From the NCBI RefSeq assembly GCF_037176765.1, contig NC_090021.1, positions 150,282,870 to 150,346,869 on the forward strand: a stretch of 64,000 nt of DNA, given 5' to 3'. Shown piece after piece: positions 28,016 through 40,986 of this stretch. The notes under the pieces are model-generated. The model was not told where the DNA came from. It saw only the letters and a program-made list of their open reading frames with translations, and did no database searches. Both the position numbers and the translations under genes were made by a program. This DNA is from Anolis sagrei (taxonomy: Eukaryota > Chordata > Lepidosauria > Squamata > Anolidae). Each line of letters opens with the position of its first letter. Position 1 is the first letter of the stretch.

Positions 28016-29985
28016 AGTTCATTAAAAAAAGGGTGAGTGACTGAGAAAATCCCAACAGACTTCAAGGATGCCAGCATCATCACCCTCTTCAAAAAAGGGA
28101 AATGAACAGACTGCAGAAACTATCAAGGTATCTCCCTTCTAACCTCTGCTGGGAAAATCCTCGCAAGAATCCTTGCAAACCGCTTTCTGCCCATCTCAGA
28201 AGACACCCCCCCCAGAATCCCAGAACGGCCTCCACCCCTCCAGAGGAACCGTGGACATGATATTCATTGCACGACAGCTCCAAGAAAAATGCAAGGAACA
28301 AAATCAACCTCTGTACATGGCATTCATCGACCTTGCAAAGACATCTGGCACAGTGAATCGCAGTGGTGCCTGGACCATCCTCCAAAAAATGGGGTGCTCT
28401 GACAAAATTGTGAACATCCTGTGGCTTCTCCATGATGACATGATGGCAACAGTCTTGGACAGCAAAGGCTCTCAAGGTGACCCATTTAAGGTGGAATCAG
28501 GTGTCAAATAGGGATGTGTTATTGGCCCAACCTTATTTTCCATCTTCATTGCTATGATACTTCATCTTATTGATTATTCCCACTGGAGTGGAAATCATCT
28601 ATCGGACAGATGGTAAGATATTTAACCTCAGCAGACTGAAAGCCAAAACCAAGGTCACAACAACATCTATTATAGAACTCCAATATGCTGGTGACAACAT
28701 CGTCTGTGCGCATTCAGAAGAAGTCTTGTAAGCCACTCTAAACACCTTCGCAGAAGCATACGAGAAGCTCGGCCTGTCATGGAACATCGAGAAAACCAAA
28801 GTGCTCTTCCAGCAGTCACCAGCCAATTCCTCTGCAATGTCAGAAATACTGCTTAATGGTGTAACATTAGAAACTGTTGACTATTTCCGCTAACTTGGCA
28901 GCCACCATTCCACAAAAGTCGACATTGACACTGAAATACAACACTACCCGAGCTCTGCAAGTGCAGCATTTTTACAAATGAAGCACAGAGTGTTTGAGGA
29001 TTGGGACATCCGTAGGGAGACCAAGGTGCTTGTTTATAAAGCTATTGTCCTCCCAACCCTGCTATACGCCTGTGAAACATGGACAGTCTACAGACGTCAT
29101 ACACAACTTCTGGAATGATTCCATCAGCGTTGCCTCCAAAAAATCCTGCAAATCTCTTGGGAAGACAAGTGGTCAAAAGTCAGCATGCTAGAAGAAGTAA
29201 AGACCACCAGCATTGAAGCGATGGTCCTCTGCCATCAACTCCGCTGCATTGTCCGAATTCCCGACCAGAGGTGGACCTAAGTAATTTTCAATGGTAAGCA
29301 AACAGTACTTTGCCTCCCCCGCTCCAACCAATCACTGATATATATATTCTGTTTGTCATGGGAGTTCTGTGTGCCATATTTGGTTCAATTCCATCATTGT
29401 AGAGTTCAGAATGCTCTTTGATTGTAGGTGAACTATACATCCCAGTAACTACAACTCGCATATGTCAAGGTCTATTTCCCCCCAAGAGTGCCTCAAGAGT
29501 GCCCCTGGGCAAAATCAACTATACTGCAAATGCTTACTTAGCGTAATGGGTTGAGCCACCCCTGTTCCCGACCACCGTCTCCCAAAGCAGTTGCTCTACT
29601 CCGAACTCAAGAATGGAAAACGGAACGTTGGAGGACAGGAAAAGAGATTTAAAGATGGACTCAAAGCAACCTTAAAAACCGTGGCATAGACACTGATAAC
29701 TTGGAAGCCCTGGTCCTTGAGCTTTCTAGCTGGAGGACAGCTATGACCAGCAGTGCTGCAGAATTCAAAGAGGCATGAATGGAGGGTGAAAGGGAGAAAC
29801 GTGCCAAGAGGAAGGCATGACAAGCCAACCCTTACTGGGACCGCCTTCCATCTGGAAACCGATGTCCTTACTGCAGGAGAACATGCGGATCAAGAATAGG
29901 GCTCCACAGCCACCTACGGACCCACCGCCAAGACACCACATCCGGAAGATAATCATGTTCGAGGTATGAGAGATTGCCTAAGTAA
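28016..29985 (+). repeat. Non-LTR LINE with reverse transcriptase and C-terminal C2H2 finger, degenerate
   Basis: Plus-strand pieces in order: CRNYQG-ISLL-like start, SQNGLHPSRGTVDMIFIARQ, MAFIDLAKT (decayed from F-D-VN), an ILWLLHDDMMATVLDSKGSQ stretch, LLYACETWTVYRRHTQLLE, then WEDKWSKVSMLEEVKTTSIE and a C2H2-like finger region before a TAAGTAAGTAAAG tail. The RT catalytic YADD reads YAGDN. Several frameshifts and stops are present. I could not assign a clade. A hAT element interrupts it at 29266-29564. Confidence 0.8.
29266..29564. mobile_element. hAT MITE inside LINE
   Basis: Termini CAGAGGTGG and CCACCCCTG are flanked by an exact 8-bp duplication, TTCCCGAC (29258-29265 and 29565-29572). 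Its centre (about 29345-29480) is homologous to Helitron sequence seen at 58600-58760, so it contains or captured that piece. Confidence 0.8.
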
Positions 29986-29989
29986 GTAA

Positions 29990-30540
29990 AGTACATTTCC
30001 TTAGCTAAAACTATTTTTCAAGGCATGGAGAAATATATTTTGGTGTCATTAGTGTACTGATAGCACCCTGCCCCATGCCTCCAGATGATCTCTCCTGGCA
30101 CTTTCATACAAATGTAAATGCTATAAACCAATTTTGAAAGTTAACTAAACTTTGATTAAGACGCTCACTTCTAGAACAAGAAATCAGAGTGGGGTTTTTT
30201 TTTATAATGACTAGAGAAACAGTTTACGGACATTCACAAGGGGTTTTTTGAGTTCACAGTGCCACCATACAACGTTCGGTGCGTGTGCGGATAAAGATTA
30301 GTGCAGTCCTCGTAGATAAAGTGATGCCATCAAAGGAAAAGAAAAGGACGGAGGTTGAAATGGTCCCTGGCTACAAGGCGATTCAATTCTTTACTTCAGT
30401 AGTTACGTTTTCTATGTGTAAAAGTGAGGAGGAACAGACATGTAAACACAGACCTCAGTGCATGTGTCTGTGCTCTTCACAGTTATCTTAAAGAGAGGAT
30501 AATAAAAAGACACTTGTACAAAATGACAGAAGCACTTTGG
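29990..30540. other. No gene or clear repeat
   Basis: AT-rich sequence with no supported coding region. A 70-codon open frame at 30279 has no recognisable features. Confidence 0.6.
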
Positions 30541-30650
30541 TTTATTTATTTATTGACTTATTGACGGTGTTTCTACCCCGCTTTTCTCTACCCCAGAGGG
30601 GACTCCAGGCGGCTTACAAGTTGGCAACCATATGAAGACATAGGATATGT
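30541..30650 (-). repeat. L2-type LINE 3' terminus
   Basis: TTTATTTATTTATTGACTTA then TTCTACCCCGCTTTTCTCTA and GGCGGCTTACAAG is an L2-like terminus in reverse. Confidence 0.65.
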
Positions 30651-31735
30651 TGTTGTTGTTGTTCATTCGTTCAGTCGTCTCCGACTCTTCGTGACCTCAT
30701 GGACCAGTCCACGCCAGAGCTCCCTGTCAGCCGTCACCACCCCCAGCTCCTTCAAGGTCAGTCCAGTCACTTCAAGGATGCCATCCATCCATCTTGCCCT
30801 TGGTCGGCCCCTCTTCCTTTTGCCTTCCACTTTCCCCAGCATAATTGTCTTCTCTAGGCTTTGCTGTCTCCTCATGATGTGGCCAAAGTACTTCAATTTT
30901 GCCTCTAGTATCCTTCCCTCCAGTGAGCAGCCGGGCTTTATTTCCTGAAGGATGGACTGGTTGGATCTTCTCGCAGTCCAAGGCACTCTCAGAACTTTCT
31001 TCTCGCAGTCCAAGGCACTTTCAGAACACCACAGTTCAAAAGCATCGATCTTCCTTCGCTCAGCCTTCCCTAAGGTCCAGCTCTCACATCCGTAGGTGAC
31101 TACAGGGAATACCATGGCTTTGACTAGGCGGATCTTTGTTGCCAGTCTGATGTCTCTACTCTTTACTATTTGATCGAGATTGGACATTACTCTTCTCCCA
31201 TGAAGTAAGCGTCTTCTGATTTCCTGGCCACAGTCTCCATCTGCAGTAATCTTTGCGCCTAGAAATACAAAGTCTGTCACGGCCTCCACATTTTCTCCCT
31301 CTATTTCCCAGTTGTCAATCATTCTTGTTGCCATAATCTTGGTTTTTTTGACGTTTAGCTTTCTTCTTTCACCTTGATTAGAAGGCTCCTCAGCTCCTTC
31401 TCGCTTTCGGCCATCAGAGTGGTGTAATCTGCATATCTGAGGTTGTTAATGTTTCTTCCAGCAATTTTCATCCCAGCTTTGCATTCATCCAGCCCCGCAC
31501 ATCGCATGATGTGTTCTGCATACAAGTTAAAAAGGTTGGGTGAGAGTATGCAGCCTTGCCGTACGCCTTTCCCAATCTTGAACCAGTCTGTTGTTCCGTG
31601 GTCAGTTCTGACTGTTGCGACTTGGTCCTTGTACAGATTCCTCAGGAGAGAGACAAGGTGGCTTGGGATGTCCATCCCACCAAGAACTTGCCACAATTTA
31701 TTATGATCCACACAGTCAAAGGCTGTCAATGGGGT
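30651..31735 (-). repeat. RTE-BovB LINE 3' half
   Basis: A 223-codon minus-strand frame (31334-30663) has KIRLVKAMVFPVVTYGCESW, KYFGHIMRRQQSLEKTIMLG and ARWMDGILEVTGLTLKELGV to the natural C-terminus. A second frame (to 31810) carries GVRQGCILSPNLFNLYAEHI and LRYADYTTLMAESEKE, where the RT catalytic YADD reads YADY. The (GTT)n at 30651 is the tail. It is 5'-truncated and the least decayed LINE here; a duplication of about 30 bases (TTCTTCTCGCAGTCCAAGGC) lies near 30990. Confidence 0.88.
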
Positions 31736-31739
31736 ATAT

Positions 31740-32440
31740 ACAATTACAAATATATAAATAGAGGTATAAAATACACTGAAACAGTATAAAAAAAATATAA
31801 AACAATACATTCAGAGTTAATCACATGATCCATTAAGCGTACTCTAGCCATTCCAGTTAGTCAGTGCCCATCAATTCCATATCTTTCTATTTCTCATTTG
31901 GTTCTATAGCCAAACTATCTCTATCTCATAGGGTCCAATTCTGAGCTGCAATCTATGTCATCTCTCAAAAACCAAGTTAGTGGGGCACTATTTAAAGTAG
32001 CAGAACCTTTATCTTGGCTTTTCCTTTCTTTCCCCATCCCCAAAATTGATTGTATTCACTTTTTGGTTTAAAAGAAGTGATTCCTAAGAAATAGCAAAGG
32101 GACAATGGTAGTGGTATGAAGGCTTTGGACCTTTATTCTCTGGATGGTTTTTGGCTTTAAGAATTAAACCTTGGGGACCAATTCAAAGATATTCTAATAT
32201 TGCTTTAAATTGGGTAGAGTTTAACTTCCCTGTGAAGTTTGACTGTACTTGTACTATTTATGAAGCTTTTACCAACTTTTCTGTGAGTTTTTGTCATCCT
32301 GCCAAATTTGACTCCAGGATTGACCCTGGAATGGCCTGAAACAAGAACACAAATCTAGGTGAAAGCTGGCCTTGGGGAATGGTGAGTCTGCCCAACAGAG
32401 ACAACGGTAGGTTAGACCACTCCACTCACTTTTGCGTGAT
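31740..32440. other. No gene or clear repeat
   Basis: AT-rich sequence without supported coding or repeat structure. Confidence 0.55.
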
Positions 32441-32448
32441 ATAACTAA

Positions 32449-33260
32449 TAGGGCTGGGCAATTCATTTCGTTAATTCGTAATTCGTTAAAAAATTCGTTA
32501 ATTTTTAAATTACAAAACGATAACGAATCAGTCTGGAGCAATTTTTTAAAAAAACGAATTTTTAAAGCTATTTTGTAATTGTTTTGTAATTGTTTCGTTA
32601 TTATTTCAGCTCCTGCTGCAAAGGGGCCCGAGCAGGGGCAAGGAGAAGGGAAGGCAGGCGAGAGAGAGAGACTGAGTGAGCAAGCTCCCTTCCCGGCCTG
32701 GCTTCCTCCCCTCGCTCCCCTGGCTCCCCCCGCCCCCTTCTTCCCCCTTTTCCCGGCTCACCTGGGCATGCACACCCCACACATGCCAGGTCCTGGGAAA
32801 GAGAAAGACCCCCGCCCAGCAGCAGCGGCAAGGCCGCTGACTCCCCCGATCGCCTCCCCCGCCGGGAAAAAGAAATGCAGGAGGAGGCGCAGCAACAGCA
32901 GCGGAGCAACCACCCGATTCTTCTCTCTCCCTCTCTCTAAAGTGTGTGTATGTGTGCCGCCTCTATCTCTGGCTGTGCGCGTGCTGCGTGCGCGAGACGG
33001 AGGCGACCGCGCGGGTGGGAGGGAGGGATAGAGAGGGGGCGGACTAAAACTATTATTAAAAACTATTATTATTAAAACTATTATTTAAAACTAATATTTT
33101 CATGTTGCACAACCGCGTCCGCCATTTTAACGAATTGATTTCGTAAATACCGAACTTTTAAAAAGGAAAATTTTGTAATTATTTTAAATATCGAAACAAA
33201 AAAACACCCCAATTACAAATCGATTTTAGAAACAAATTTTTGCGTTGTTACCCAAGCCTA
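32449..33260. mobile_element. hAT MITE with CpG-rich core
   Basis: TAGGGCTGGGC at the left and ACCCAAGCCTA at the right are flanked by an exact 8-bp duplication, ATAACTAA (32441-32448 and 33261-33268). The outer arms are AT-rich with TTCGTAATTCG repeats like the copies at 24547 and 38242. About 32605-33050 is instead GC- and CpG-rich and is shared with 43500-43985. Confidence 0.9.
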
Positions 33261-33857
33261 ATAACTAAACATGTACTTGTACCTGATGGGCCCATTTGGT
33301 GGGAACATGGGAGAGGGCCTTCCCAGTGGCTTCCCAAACATTAAGGGGATCCAGGCATCCCTTTAATGTTTTCCCACAAATGGGAGGAGGCTTTTTTCTT
33401 CCAAGAAATCTTTGGATCTTGATTTTGCAGACAATATATAATGTATTGGATGTTTAATATGATCTCAACTGGTTTAATTTATAGTCATATGTTATCGTTT
33501 TAGTTATTATGCTTGGTTTTGTATATATGTTGGCATTGAATCTTGCCATTACTTGATGCCATTACTTTGAGTCCTCCAGGGGTGAGGAAGGCAGTATATA
33601 AATGCAGGAAATAAATATTACTAATTTCAAATTTTGTTGGGCAACTCCCCTATTTCTATGGATTCTAATATTACTAATTTCAAATTTTGTTGGGCAACTC
33701 CCCTATTTCTATGGATTCAATGGAAAGGGCCCATGGCTTCCCTGGAGCTTCGTGTTCCACCGTTGCCATAAGAATAAGAATGTTCAAACCAGATCCGTTG
33801 CTGATTTCTAAGCCGAAGGCAGGTTTTGGCTTTGTGTTTAACCTGCAATCATCAAAG

Positions 33858-35798
33858 ATGTCTTTCCGAAGGCTTATTAATGTAAGTGTTGGGACAGGCT
33901 CATAGCCAGGATTTCTTTTCGGGGGGGGGGGGGGCGGTAAAAAAATTTCAGGGGGGGTTTCGGGGGGGGCTGAGTTTTGGGGTGGGCTGAGTCTGAGTGA
34001 AAGAGGGTCTAACCTAGCAAACATTTTGTATTGTTACCCCAATACCCCCATGCATATGGGATATATTGAGTATGGTGATCAGATCATGATATGGGATATA
34101 TATATGGGATATATTGAGTATGGTGATCAGATCATGATATGGGATATATATATGGGATATATTGAGTATGGTGATCAGATCAGCCCTAAACGGTTCTGGC
34201 CCAAGCTACCTATCCGAACGTATCTCTGCCTATCAGCCCGTCAGGACCCTAAGATCTTCTGGGGAGGCCCTGCTCTCTATCCCGCCTGCTTCACAGGTGC
34301 AGCTGGCAGGGACGAGAGACAGGGCCTTTTCTGTGGTGGCCCCTCCGCTGTGGAACGCCCTTCCTATGGAGGTTAGATCAGCCCCCTCGCTAATGGTGTT
34401 TTGTAGAAGATTAAAAACTTGGATGTTTGAACGGGCATTCGGATCAACAGTGCAATGAATGTGATGATTACAGGAATGGAAATATGGACGACGAATTGGA
34501 TCACGACTCTAGTTATGAGATGTATTGTGTTGTTTATTGTTGTGTCAATATTGTATACTAAGCTCTTATGGTTTTAAATTGTATATCACTGATTGGTTTT
34601 TATCCTTGTTGTAAACCGCGTTGAGTCGCCTGTTGGGCTGAGAAACTGCGGTATACAAGTAAAGTAAAGTAAATAAATAAATAAATATGAATAAACATAA
34701 CAGTTTAAATAATGCACCAGTAAGGCCTTTTGCGAACCACCATGAGAATTTGGGGGGGGGGGGTGCTGAAGCCCCCCGAACCCCCCCCCCCCTCGGCTAC
34801 ATGCCTGGTTGGGATCTTTAGGGTTAGGGTTAGGGTCATAATGTATTTATTTTGAATGTATTTTGTTTACTTGTATTTTATTTGCTGTAATTTTGGGCCT
34901 GGCGGGGTATAAATAAACTTTATTATTTTATTATTGTTGTTGTTAGTAAGCTAAATAGTTTCAAAAATCATGTATGTCACAAAAACGAAGCTGCTATGGG
35001 AAGAGCAATGGCCCTAAAACAGCCGCTCTCCCAAAGCATCTCCGTCCTCTTCCCTCTGACCTTGTCCTCTTCTCTCCTTTGCAGAACATTAGGAACATCT
35101 GCCAAGAATTTTTTTCTTGTTGTAGGAGGAGGACATCAATCAGGGTGTACCCTATCAGGTATCCCCCTTCCTTCTTTTCTTCTGCTTGTTATAATTTAAT
35201 TCACGGGTGTTTTAGTGAGCACCTTTGATCTGTTGCTAACATTGTGCTGTTTTCTCTCCTTCTCTAGCACCCCAGAACAAATTGAGGAGTCCTCCTCCGA
35301 TGATCTGGATTTGGAGACTTGGGTAAGGAGGGGAAGGCAGGAGGATTGTACTTCTGCAAAGAGGAGGGGATCGGGATTTGAATGATGTCTCTTCTTTTTT
35401 CTCTACAGCATTTCTGTATGGTATCGGCGCCGCAGCCACGCCCGGATGACAGGCCTGAGGACCCCCTTCGCATGGAGTCCTTTGAGTCCTGGGTAAGGAG
35501 TGAGAGGCAGGAGTACTGTCTTTCTGGCAAGGGGAAGGGGGGGGGGCAAGCTTTCAGAGAAAGTCTCTGAATAATCACTTTGATCTTCTCTTTCTTTCAC
35601 AGGTCACCATTACCAATCTATCGGATGACGGGAGCATGGACGGACCATGGAGCCCGCTGCCCCAGGGAGAGAAGTAACTGTTTGGGTGGGGGTTGGGTCC
35701 TTTGTTGAGTTGGAGGAGTATTTGGGTATTATGTTCTTACATGTCTTTTTCTTTCTCTTAGACCAGCAACAGATATCATTATCGAAGATCTGGAATAA
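33858..35798 (+). CDS. Unrecognised spliced gene, copy B: predicted 114-residue acidic protein
   Basis: Predicted coding exons are 33858-33881, 35085-35158, 35268-35322, 35409-35492, 35603-35673 and 35762-35798, with the same lengths and phases as copy A and all GT-AG. It starts MSFRRLIN and ends ATDIIIEDLE before TAA. Relative to A, the protein differs at eight positions: I/F and P/T in the first half, QV/RM before ESFESW, EY/TN before LSDDG, and T/A and V/I near the end. Synonymous changes number about five. The stop codon itself differs (TGA in A, TAA here), so the end of the frame is conserved by two different stops. No function can be assigned. Confidence 0.6.
33895..34808. mobile_element. 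hAT element with L2 insert in intron 1 (copy B)
   Basis: Same insertion as at 19394-20258. Copy B has three tandem units of the GATATATTGAGTATGGTGAT type at about 34060-34170 against two in A. Confidence 0.8.
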
Positions 35799-35955
35799 AG
35801 AACCCCTGGGACAGCTGGCTCCATCGTCTGTCCATCGCTCCCCACCCAGGACTCATTGGACTCCTCTGGAACGGGGTCCTCACTCCTTGCCTCCCGGCTT
35901 GGCTGCGGCGCTGATACCATACAGAAATGTTACAGCAACAGAGCTGTTTTATATT
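35762..35955 (+). other. Terminal exon with antisense copy of exons 4-5 (copy B)
   Basis: It has the same length (194 bases) and splice signals as 21495-21688. The noncoding part differs from A at one base (GCAGCGC against GCGGCGC), while the coding parts of the gene differ far more. Confidence 0.7.
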
Positions 35956-36060
35956 GTGAGTGATTTCTATAGTTTCTTTATTTCTAATTGAAAATGTAAA
36001 AAGTAGTATAATACTTACGTTCCTTACCCAAGATTCATGTAAATGTTTATATCCCAACAG

Positions 36061-37700
<1,640 letters not shown>

Positions 37701-37994
37701 ATGTTCCTGTCTTTTTTTGTTGAATTTGTGCCAGGTGGTGCAAGGATTCATAGAACAGTGTTTCTCAATCTCGGGGTCGGGATGAGGGGATTTCAGAGGG
37801 GGTCACCAAAGAGCATCAGAAAACACATATTTCTTGAGAACTCCTTTGGCAGAGAAGGCTGAAGATCTCTCCACCTGTCCTTCTCTTCCTTTTTGGAAAC
37901 AGATGACAAATATTGTCGAAGGCTTTCATGGCTGGAATCACTAGGTTGTTGTAGGCTTTTTCGGGCTATATGGCCATGTTCTAGAGGCATTTTC

Positions 37995-38039
37995 TCCTGA
38001 CGTTTCGCCTGCATCTATGGCAAGCATCCTCAGAGGTAG
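37995..38039 (-). ncRNA. Hammerhead-ribozyme-like motif, copy B
   Basis: The minus strand reads CCTCTGAGGATGCTTGCC, loop ATAGAT, GCAGGCGAAACGTCAGGAG. CUGAGGA and GAAA fit the hammerhead core, and CCU with AGG can form the base of stem I. Confidence 0.5.
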
Positions 38040-38241
38040 CGAGGTCTGTTGGAACTAGGAAAGTGGGTTTATATATCTGTGGAATGACCAGGGTGGGAGA
38101 AAGGACTTTTGTCTGCTGGACAATTTCAACAGAAAGGAGGAGACCATGAAAATGAACAAAATTTGGCTACCAGTATTAAAAAAACTCTAAAATTACAACA
38201 GCAAAACAGCAGAGGGGAAAGAATCAGGCACATCTAATCAC

Positions 38242-38751
38242 TAGGGCTGGGCGGTTTCGTTCGTTAATTTCGTAATTCATTATTAATTCGTATTTAAATT
38301 AGCTTACGATCCGATATTGAGCCATTTTGGAATAGTGTGAGGAGTTAAATAGATTCGAAACAATTTTATAATTTATTTCGTAACTATTTCGAAATTGTTT
38401 CGAAATTGTTTCGAAATTGTTTCGTAATTATTTTCGCATGCCTGGTGCAAGTTTTATAGTTGTTGTTTGTTTTATCACACCAACAGTCAACAACAGAGGG
38501 AGAGGGAAGCTTCAGAAGTTCCTCCTGTCCCATTTGGAGGTTTTTTCAGCATATTTGTAGCATATTTGGAGGTTTTTTTTAGCATATTGCGCAACCGCCA
38601 TTAACGAATCGATTTGAAATTTACGAAATTTCGTATATTTCGAAATTTTTAAAAGGAAAATTTCGGAATTCTTTAAAGAAATGAAACGTGATGGACCCCT
38701 TAAAAACGAATCGAGTTTAGTAACAAATTTTTCCGTGGTTACCCAGCCCTA
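38242..38751. mobile_element. hAT MITE with TAGGGCTGGG termini, copy B
   Basis: Same insertion and CTAATCAC duplication as 24547-25048. It has extra TTTCGAAATTG units at about 38380-38415. Confidence 0.92.
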
Positions 38752-38994
38752 CTAATCACCTCTCAACAAAAGATTCCCCCAGGCACAGCCAGGCCATCAA
38801 ATGCTAATTAAGGTGGTCAGCTGAAACATTCACACCTAGCTCCAGCACACATCATCTTAGAAACATCTTAGAAAATCCCAACTTGCCTGCACAGTAAACT
38901 CAAGAAAGAGCATATATAATTCCTCAATGAAAGGAAAGAGGAACCATCAAGAAAGAATACAGATATGTGCAGCCCAAGCTTGCAGGAAAAGTGT

Positions 38995-40110
38995 AAGGAA
39001 AGCTCAACATGAGCTGTGATAGGAAAGGCAATCAAAAAGCAGCCAAAATATTTGTTTTCAAGTATGTTTGGAGTAAGAGAGTGATGAAAGAAATGCTCCC
39101 CAAAGATGGTAAAATGCTAACAGATCACAATGAAAAGACAGAAGTGCTCAATACCTATTTCACTTCAGTTTCCTTCTCAAAAAAGGAGGACTGTGTGCAA
39201 AAACATTGGTAAGGAATCAGGATAGATAAGGAGTTAGCTAAATAAATTCAAATCTATAGCACAATATGAACTGAACCCCAGAGTATCAAAGAAACTTGCT
39301 GGCATACTCTCAAAACCACTTGCCCTCATTCTTGACAAAATAATCACCAAAGAATTTTAGAATTAAAATCAGCTTCTTCTTTATAGATTATAGGAAAGCC
39401 TTTGATGTTACAGATCATGGGAAACTATGGATTAAAGAAATGAGAATGCCACATATAATTGTTTTAAGTGTAACCTGTACTTGGGGCAGAATATGAAGAA
39501 AAGGAATGGTTTCCTATCAGAAAAGAGGCAGGAAAGTATGCATTTCATCACCCTATTTGCTTAACGTTTACACAGAATAGCTCATGGAATCATAGACTCA
39601 AAGAGTTGGAAGAGACCTCATGGGCCATCCAGTCCAACCCCCTGCCAAGAAGCAGGAATATTGCATTCAAATCACCCCTGACAGATGGCCATCCAGCCTC
39701 TGTTTAAAAGCTTCCAAAGAAGGAGCCTCCACCACACTCCGGGGCAGAGAGTTCCACTGCTGAACGGCTCTCACAGTCAGGAAGTTCTTCCTAATGTTCA
39801 GATGGAATCTCCTTTCTTGTAGTTTGAAGTCACTGTTCCTCGTCCTAGTCTCCAGGGAAGCAGAAAACAAGCTTGCTCCCTCCTCTCTGTGGCTTCCTCT
39901 CACATATTTATATTTATACGTAAAGCAGGATTAGATGCAGAACTGGAGGAGGGAACATCAACCATTTACGATATGCAGATGACACCATACTACTTCTACA
40001 ACTACCAGAAAATAGAAAAAATGATTACTGAAGAAGTCAAGGAAGAAAAGTGCAAAGGCAAATTTACAACTGAACATTAGAAAAACTTCACTCATAGAGC
40101 TTTTTTAAAA
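38995..40110 (+). repeat. LINE patchwork, copy B
   Basis: It matches 25290-26815 without the L2 end. A CR1 3' fragment lies at 39585-39905 on the minus strand, with KLQERRFHLNIRKNFLTVRA. Confidence 0.65.
39585..39905 (-). repeat. CR1 LINE 3' fragment, copy B
   Basis: Minus-strand VQQWNSLPRSVVEAPSLEAF is the CR1 C-terminus. It is the counterpart of 25905-26228. Confidence 0.88.
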
Positions 40111-40139
40111 TATGCAAAAGTTATCTGCCCACAACAAAC

Positions 40140-40330
40140 CACCTAGGGTGCAACTACACTGTAGAATTAATGGAGTTTGACACCACTTTAACTGCCATGG
40201 CTCAATGCTATGGAATCAAGGGAGTTATAGTTTTATAAAGTCTTTAGCCTTCTTTATCAAATAATGCTCAGGCTTCACCAAACTACAACTCCCAACATTC
40301 CATTGCATAGAGTTAAAGAGGTGTCAAACT
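40140..40330. mobile_element. Palindromic MITE, copy B
   Basis: It has the same arms as 26820-27011, with CCATGGCTCAATGCTATGGA kept, which A has partly lost. Confidence 0.65.
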
Positions 40331-40795
40331 GCTTACTTACTTACTTAGGCAATCCCTCGTTGTCCGAGTAGGATTGTCTTCCAAGATCGGTGCACTGGCG
40401 GTGGGTCCGTAGGTGACTGTGGAGCATTATTCTTGATCTGCATCTTCTCCCGCAGTGAGGGCATTGGTTTCCAGGTGGAAGGCGGTCCCAGTTGGAGTGG
40501 ACTTGACACGCCTTCCTCTTGGCACGTTTCTCTCTTTCGCCCTCCATTCGCGCATCTTCAAATTCTACAGCACTGCTGACCTCCAGCTGGAGTGCTCAAG
40601 GGCCAGGGCTTCCCAGTTCTCAGTGTCTATGCCAGAGTTTTTAAGGTTGGCTTTGAGCCCATCTTTAAATCTCTTTTCCTGTCCTCCAACATTCCGTTTT
40701 CCGTTCTTGAGTTCGGAGTAGAGCAACTGCTTTGGGAGACGGTGGTTGGGCATCTAGACAACATGGCTGGTTCAGCAGAGTTGTCCAATGGAGTT
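40331..40795 (-). repeat. C2H2-tailed LINE, 3' fragment
   Basis: Minus-strand RLPPGNQCPHCGRRCRSRIM then LHSHLRTHRQ is the C-terminal C2H2 finger, and LLYSELKNGKRNVGGQEKRF lies upstream. The (CTTA)n at the left is the 3' tail. This copy shows the finger most clearly. Confidence 0.85.
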
Positions 40796-40986
40796 TTGTA
40801 GAATTGGTGTCAAACTGCACTCATTCTACATAACAGATGCATCTTTAGAGAAAGGGAGGGAAGGAGAAAGAGAGAGGAAGGAAGGAAGGATTATTCAAAG
40901 CATGGAGAAATTACATTTTGACCTGCAGCTTCCAAAATCCCCAGCATGGCTTTCCTGGTGGGATTCACGATGTTCTGGTTCATAAG

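Larger units (their letters stand above)
37905..38880 (-). repeat. Penelope-like repeat copy B, split by hAT MITE
   Basis: Counterpart of 24225-25165. The hammerhead-like core at 37995-38039 reads CTGAGGA on the minus strand, the consensus form. Confidence 0.55.

Noticed and set aside
32579-33031. 150-codon frame (and 164 codons at 43489) in GC-rich sequence
   Set aside because: Both lie in the CpG-rich core of hAT MITEs; proline/alanine/arginine-rich by composition, with no conserved domain.
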